Of a stretch of 64,000 nucleotides of DNA, positions 60,264-64,000 are shown one piece after another; the stretch's first letter is position 1, and each line of letters opens with the position of its first letter. The notes below the pieces were generated by a model. The model did no database searches, had not been told where the DNA came from, and saw nothing but the letters and a program-made list of their open reading frames with translations. The stretch spans positions 310,001-374,000 of the forward strand of contig NZ_CP010054.1 of the NCBI RefSeq assembly GCF_000801315.1, given 5' to 3'. The position numbers were made by a program, and so were the translations under genes. Source of the stretch: Hymenobacter sp. DG25B (GTDB lineage: Bacteria > Bacteroidota > Bacteroidia > Cytophagales > Hymenobacteraceae).

Positions 60264-60461
60264 ATGTGGATCCAATACCTCATCATTGCGCTCCTCTTTG
60301 CCGGAGCGGCCTTCTATGTAGGCCGCATCTTCTGGCGCGCTTTCTTCGATAAAACCGCCCACGGCTGCGCCAAAGGCTGCGGTGGCGCCTGCTCTGTTAT
60401 TGATGTAGACCGCCTGCAGAAAACCATTGAGGCCGCGGCCAGTCGCCAGACTGCCAAGTAG
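60264..60461 (+). CDS. FeoB-associated Cys-rich membrane protein-like (65 aa)
   Basis: The ATG at 60264 gives one N-terminal membrane helix (IQYLIIALLFAGAAFYVG) followed by a Cys-rich segment CAKGCGGACSVIDVDRLQ. This is the pattern of the small FeoB-associated or 'virus attachment p12' proteins. Usually it accompanies ferrous iron transporter FeoB, but no feoA/feoB is present here. It may bind Fe(II) or another thiophilic metal at the inner membrane. A strong terminator follows. Confidence 0.8.
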   Translation: MWIQYLIIALLFAGAAFYVGRIFWRAFFDKTAHGCAKGCGGACSVIDVDRLQKTIEAAASRQTAK

Positions 60462-60494
60462 GCGGTTTCGCTTCTCTGATATTAAAACAACCTG

Positions 60495-60536
60495 TCCCCG
60501 CATTGGCTACGTATAGCCGATGCGGGGATTTTCTTT
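60495..60536 (+). terminator. Rho-independent terminator
   Basis: The 15-base stem TCCCCGCATTGGCTA with its near complement (one G-T pair) is followed by TTTTCTTTT. It lies after the 65-residue gene and ends the rsmI-suhB transcription region. Confidence 0.9.
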
Positions 60537-60581
60537 TCCCCTTTCGCAATTGCTCTCCCTCCTTACCAAACGCCCTTCCCC

Positions 60582-60923
60582 ATGCAAGACAAAGAAGAAG
60601 AACGGTCCCTTATTAATGTAGAAAACCGCCTCAATAAAGAAGGCTTCACGGCTGACTTCCGCGTAACCGATGGTCGTCTGCACACTATCAGCGAAGAATC
60701 GGCCAAGAGCTACGCGCCCGATGAGGTAACCATTGTGGATTTCTACCGCTTTGAGGGCGAAAGCAACCCCGATGATATGTCTATCCTGTACGCGCTGGAA
60801 ACCGCCGATGGCGTGCGCGGCACCATTTCCTCGGCCTACGGCACCTACGGCGACTCCGACGCGCTGGAATTCCTCAAGCAGGTGGAAGACCTGGGCAAAA
60901 ACCTGGATAAGAGCCACAAATAA
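60582..60923 (+). CDS. Hypothetical protein (113 aa)
   Basis: An acidic, soluble 113-residue product with MQDKEEERSLINVENRLNKE at the start and a compact alpha/beta pattern (VTIVDFYRFEGESNPDD, ILYALETADGVRGTI, SAYGTYGDSDALEFLKQ). Similar Bacteroidota proteins are sometimes labelled phosphoribosylpyrophosphate synthetase, but no PRPP loop is visible here, so I do not accept that. Function unknown. It is followed by a 31-base perfect palindrome. Confidence 0.75.
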   Translation: MQDKEEERSLINVENRLNKEGFTADFRVTDGRLHTISEESAKSYAPDEVTIVDFYRFEGESNPDDMSILYALETADGVRGTISSAYGTYGDSDALEFLKQVEDLGKNLDKSHK

Positions 60924-60950
60924 GCTCCCCGTCTAACCCAACGCCTGACC

Positions 60951-60981
60951 GAGTGCGCTGCAACGCTGTTGCAGCGCACTC
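60951..60981. promoter_or_regulatory. Perfect 14-bp-arm palindrome before esterase gene
   Basis: GAGTGCGCTGCAAC, GCT, GTTGCAGCGCACTC form a perfect palindrome 28 bases before the esterase ATG and 27 bases after the previous stop. There is no T-run, so it may be an operator or a terminator-like stem-loop for the preceding gene. Confidence 0.6.
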
Positions 60982-61009
60982 GCTGTTTCCGCCCCTACCA
61001 ACCTCAACC

Positions 61010-62305
61010 ATGAAAACGCTCTTTCCCACCCATCCGCTGCATGCTGCCCCTGATCTGGAGCCGCTGCTGGAGAATATTGGCGATGCCCGTCTGGTGCTGC
61101 TGGGAGAGGCCTCCCACGGCACGCACGAGTATTATACTTGGCGCACAGCCCTGAGCAAGCGCCTCATCAAGGAAAAGGGCTTTCAGTTTATTGCGGTGGA
61201 AGGCGACTGGCCCGACTGTTTTAAGGTGAATGCGGCCATTAAGCAGGACCAGGTAACCTACGGCTCAGCCTCCCGCCTGCTGCAGACCTTCAACCGCTGG
61301 CCCACCTGGATGTGGGGCAACTGGGAAATTTCAGCGCTGGTGGATTGGCTGCACCAACGCAACCAAAAACAGCCGCCGGAGCAGCGCATCGGCTTTTATG
61401 GCCTGGATGTGTACAGCCTTTGGGACTCTTTGCAGGAGATTATGCGCTACGTGGAAAAGCAGGGAGATGGTGCCGTAGAGGCCGCCCACCGGGCTTTTCG
61501 GTGCTTTGAGCCCTTCGGCAACGACCCACAGGAATATGCCGAGTCGGTGGCTTACGTGCGGCAGGACTGCGAGGATGAGGTAACGGAAATGCTGCAGGCG
61601 CTGCGCCGGCAGATTGCCGCTCAGGCACCGGATGGCCTGCTGGCCCGGGAGCAGAAATTCAATGCCGAGCAGAATGCGCTGGTGGCCGTAAATGCCGAGC
61701 GCTATTACCGCGCCATGCTGCAGGGCGGTTCGGCTTCCTGGAACGTGCGTGACGAGCACATGATGGAAACCCTCACCCGCCTGCTTGATTTGCACGGCCC
61801 GGACAGCAAAGCCATTATCTGGGAGCACAACACCCACATCGGTGATGCGCGCTACACCGATATGCCCCGCGACGGCTCCGTGAACGTAGGCCAGCTGGCC
61901 CGCGAGAAATACGGCCGCGACAAGGTATTCGCCGTGGGCTTCGGCTCCTACCAAGGCTCCGTGGTGGCGGGCAAGAAGTGGGGCGCTACCCCGGAAAAAA
62001 TGCCCGTACCGGAAGCCCCGGCAGGCTCCTGGGAAAACATCCTGCACCAACAGCTGCACGGCGAAAACGCCTTGTTGTTATCGAAGGAGCTAAGCCCGCT
62101 GCCCATCCTGCAGCAGCCCATTGGCCACCGGGCTATTGGGGTGGTATACCGGCCGCAGTTTGAGCGGTTCGGCAACTACGTGCCCTCTATTCTGCCGGAG
62201 CGCTACGACGCGTTTCTGTTTCTGGATAAAACCAAAGCCCTGCACCCGCTACCCATTCACGCCGACGAGCACATGCCCCCGGATATGTATCCCTGGGTAT
62301 ACTGA
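61010..62305 (+). CDS. Erythromycin esterase family protein
   Basis: The ATG at 61010 gives 431 residues. The family core is visible: LGEASHGTHEYYTWR (residues 31-45, Glu33 and His36), FIAVEGDWPDCFKVN (about 60-74) and an HNTHIGDAR segment near 285. Genuine macrolide esterases (EreA/EreB) belong to this family, but most members have unknown substrates. There is no signal peptide, and no resistance or mobile gene is nearby, so a chromosomal metabolic role is likelier. It ends against a perfect inverted repeat. Confidence 0.88.
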   Translation: MKTLFPTHPLHAAPDLEPLLENIGDARLVLLGEASHGTHEYYTWRTALSKRLIKEKGFQFIAVEGDWPDCFKVNAAIKQDQVTYGSASRLLQTFNRWPTWMWGNWEISALVDWLHQRNQKQPPEQRIGFYGLDVYSLWDSLQEIMRYVEKQGDGAVEAAHRAFRCFEPFGNDPQEYAESVAYVRQDCEDEVTEMLQALRRQIAAQAPDGLLAREQKFNAEQNALVAVNAERYYRAMLQGGSASWNVRDEHMMETLTRLLDLHGPDSKAIIWEHNTHIGDARYTDMPRDGSVNVGQLAREKYGRDKVFAVGFGSYQGSVVAGKKWGATPEKMPVPEAPAGSWENILHQQLHGENALLLSKELSPLPILQQPIGHRAIGVVYRPQFERFGNYVPSILPERYDAFLFLDKTKALHPLPIHADEHMPPDMYPWVY

Positions 62306-62306
62306 A

Positions 62307-62428
62307 CAAGTAGCGCGAAGCTCCGGCTTCGCGCACGAGCAACGCGAGTAGCAGGCGCATGCTGATGCATTGCCTACGCGTAGGAACTCGCCTTGCTCGT
62401 GCGCGAAGCCGGAGCTTCGCGCTACTTG
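62307..62428. repeat. Perfect 36-bp inverted repeat with nested palindromes
   Basis: The left arm 62307-62342 (starts CAAGTAGCGCGAAGCTCCGG) is the exact inverse complement of the right arm 62393-62428, around a 50-base loop. Each arm includes GCGCGAAGCTCCGGCTTCGC and GC, itself a palindrome. It sits between convergent genes and resembles a paired REP-like element. Confidence 0.95.
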
Positions 62429-62436
62429 TCTTTGGT

Positions 62437-63348
62437 TTACTGCGGGGCGGTTTTCTTTTCCTTGGAGGAGGCCGCCAGCCGGCTTAGCACGCTTTCCGGC
62501 ACATCCAGCGTCCGGATGGGAAATGGAATCACAATACCTTCGGCATCAAAAGCACGCTTAATGCGCATAATGGCTTCGCTTTTGGCGCCCACGTAATCCA
62601 GCTGCTTCTGATAAGGCACCCAAAACCGCACCTGAAAATTGATGGAACTGTCGCTGAATTCGGTGAACATCACCTCCGGCTGACGGTTAGGCGCCATGTT
62701 GGGCAGGTTCTCCAGGGCCGCCAGCACCACGGCGCGCACCTGGTCCAGGTTGGAATCATACGCTACTCCACAATCCAGATCTACCCGGCGCTGGGTATTG
62801 ATGGTGAAGTTGATCAGGGGATTCTCAAACACTTTGCGGTTAGGCACGCGCACCAGCTCGCCGGTTACCTGACGCAGGTCGGTAGTGCGCAGGCTTACCC
62901 GCTCTACCAGACCGGTGTAGTCATTGGTTTTAATGATGTCGCCGACGGTGAAGGGCCGCTGCAACACTAGGATAATACCGCTGATGAAGTTGGCCGCAAT
63001 GTCCTGAAACGCAAAGCCCAGCGCCAGCCCTATTATCCCGACGCCAGCCAGCAGCGAAGTCACCGTCTTCTGCAGGTTCAGGACTTCCAGCACGAAAAAA
63101 AGCCCCATCAGCAGCACCACCACATAGGTCATGGTGGCCACCAGGTCGCGCAGGGCTACGCTCGGCGAAACCCGGTGGAACATATTGGTTACCACACGCC
63201 TGGCAAATCGTGCCACATATAAAGCGGCCACGAAGAGGATAGCTGCAATCAGCAGATTCGGCAGCATCACAATAAAATCCTGCCCCCAGCTGATAAGCTT
63301 GTGGCTAAGCATTTCGAAAGCGTTGTTTATTTCTCCTAATTGAAACAT
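62437..63348 (-). CDS. Small-conductance mechanosensitive channel (MscS family)
   Basis: The 303-residue protein has three N-terminal membrane helices (about 25-45, 68-88, 95-115), with the pore-lining TM3 GVGIIGLALGFAFQDIAANF and the beta domain RPFTVGDIIKTNDYTGLVE. The cytoplasmic alpha/beta domain is complete and ends with a short Lys-rich tail. MscS channels open under membrane tension to release solutes on osmotic downshift. Family membership is clear; no regulatory extension is present. Confidence 0.95.
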   Translation of the reverse strand: MFQLGEINNAFEMLSHKLISWGQDFIVMLPNLLIAAILFVAALYVARFARRVVTNMFHRVSPSVALRDLVATMTYVVVLLMGLFFVLEVLNLQKTVTSLLAGVGIIGLALGFAFQDIAANFISGIILVLQRPFTVGDIIKTNDYTGLVERVSLRTTDLRQVTGELVRVPNRKVFENPLINFTINTQRRVDLDCGVAYDSNLDQVRAVVLAALENLPNMAPNRQPEVMFTEFSDSSINFQVRFWVPYQKQLDYVGAKSEAIMRIKRAFDAEGIVIPFPIRTLDVPESVLSRLAASSKEKKTAPQ

Positions 63349-63412
63349 AAAGCGGTACTGGTTGAAGTAAGCCGGGCACCACCCGGCTGCTTAGCTATGT
63401 AGCATGCTCGCC

Positions 63413-64000
63413 TCAGCCCCACACGCGGGTGCCCTCCGTGCAGTTGCGACACATCTCAATCTGGTCGCGGCCCTTTAGTAATGAGGCACGGAACTGCTGG
63501 TATTTGGGACCGTGCCACAGCCCGCGGAAGGTTTGCTGTTGCAGGTCGCCGAGGCGGTATTCGGCATCTTTATCAAAGCAGCAGGGCACCACCAGGCCGT
63601 CCCAGGTAATGACGCAGCTGTGCCACATTTTCCAGCAGTGGTTCAGCAGCTTGTTCTTGATGCTCCAGGTGCCGTTGTTGTTTTCGTAGCGGGAATAGTA
63701 GTCGATGGTGGGAATGAGCGGGGAGCCTTGGGCGTAGTCGTAGATCTGGGCGGTTTTAAACCACACGTCATCCACGCCCAGGTCCCGGGCCAGGGCTTTG
63801 GCATCTTCCAGCTGGTGTTCGTTGGGACGCACCACCAGAAACTGGAACACCACCCGCGGCGTGCTCGATTTCAGCTCTTTGCGCCACTTAATAATGTTCT
63901 TCGTGCCTTCCAGCACCTTATCCAGCTTGCCGCCCACACGGTACTGCTGGTACACTTCCTGGGTAGTGCCATCCAGGGAGATAATCAGCCGATCCAGACC
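63413..64000 (-). CDS. Radical SAM/SPASM domain protein, 5' part cut by window edge
   Basis: A 195-residue part of the protein lies in the window; the frame is open to base 64000. The remaining sequence begins GLDRLIISLDGTTQEVYQQY, typical of the radical SAM barrel after the first strands; the CxxxCxxC cluster motif would be outside. The C-terminus is a SPASM-type segment with Cys residues (HSCVITWDGLVVPCCFDKD, then CRNC). Such proteins often act on peptides, glycans or tRNA-like substrates. The exact function cannot be assigned without the missing part. Confidence 0.85.
   Translation of the reverse strand, partial: GLDRLIISLDGTTQEVYQQYRVGGKLDKVLEGTKNIIKWRKELKSSTPRVVFQFLVVRPNEHQLEDAKALARDLGVDDVWFKTAQIYDYAQGSPLIPTIDYYSRYENNNGTWSIKNKLLNHCWKMWHSCVITWDGLVVPCCFDKDAEYRLGDLQQQTFRGLWHGPKYQQFRASLLKGRDQIEMCRNCTEGTRVWG

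Noticed and set aside
60582..60923. Phosphoribosylpyrophosphate synthetase
   Set aside because: Some relatives may carry this label, but at 113 residues with no PRPP-binding loop it cannot be that enzyme.
61010..62305. A macrolide resistance gene
   Set aside because: The family match is real, but most members are not resistance enzymes, and there is no mobile or resistance context.
1..64000. tRNA, rRNA or riboswitch genes
   Set aside because: No cloverleaf-like or known aptamer sequence was recognised by eye; a covariance search could still find one.

Overview
The window is a chromosomal stretch of a GC-rich Bacteroidota, most likely a Hymenobacter-like member of the Cytophagales. Supporting this are a type IX secretion substrate with a gliding-motility type C-terminal domain next to a PorP/SprF gene, TAnnTTTG-type promoter boxes (six exact TACCTTTG copies in front of genes), many lipoproteins with a short lipobox, a CruF/CrtD carotenoid pair, and a maltose phosphorylase/beta-phosphoglucomutase locus. 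Coding density is high. I saw no tRNA, rRNA, CRISPR array, transposase or prophage.

Layout. 1-6.6 kb: lipoproteins, yjbQ, prfA, a heme-motif lipoprotein, a TrpF-like protein and an FAD amine-oxidase-like enzyme. 6.9-13.5 kb: secreted M16 and M28 peptidases, a small hypothetical and a GT2 glycosyltransferase. 13.7-26.8 kb: an alpha-glucan block with an SLC45-type MFS transporter, two secreted GH13 enzymes, an SDR, a GH65 maltose phosphorylase, beta-phosphoglucomutase and a ThuA-like lipoprotein on the minus strand, and a short GT35 phosphorylase-like protein divergently on the plus strand. Together they would turn extracellular alpha-glucan into maltose, then into beta-glucose-1-phosphate and glucose-6-phosphate. 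27.1-28.4 kb: a YqcI/YcgG heme N-hydroxylase-like gene overlapping a DUF1989 gene, possibly a guanidine-group pathway. 28.4-35.6 kb: an SGNH esterase, a thioredoxin/DUF6952 pair behind a 25-bp palindrome, a TetR regulator, carotenoid genes, an RlmI-like methyltransferase, GNAT and SRPBCC proteins.

35.6-42.9 kb is the accessory segment. It contains AT-richer spacers, a YcxB-like protein, a decayed copy of the 3' end of the SNF2 helicase gene, a large type IX-secreted Ig/PKD protein interrupted by a one-base frameshift, its PorP/SprF partner and a YD-repeat-like protein. The intact SNF2 helicase follows. 46-64 kb is mostly housekeeping: a LolC/E-like permease, methyltransferase, rbfA, membrane protein, rpiB, tatC, glyA, a phosphatase, two disordered hydrophilic proteins, NADAR, pterin dehydratase, rsmI, lnt, suhB, small proteins, an erythromycin-esterase family protein, MscS and a radical SAM/SPASM fragment at the edge.

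The most striking non-coding signal is a set of at least eight intergenic inverted repeats, from several unrelated sequence families, lying directly against gene ends. One has perfect 36-bp arms that are themselves palindromic.
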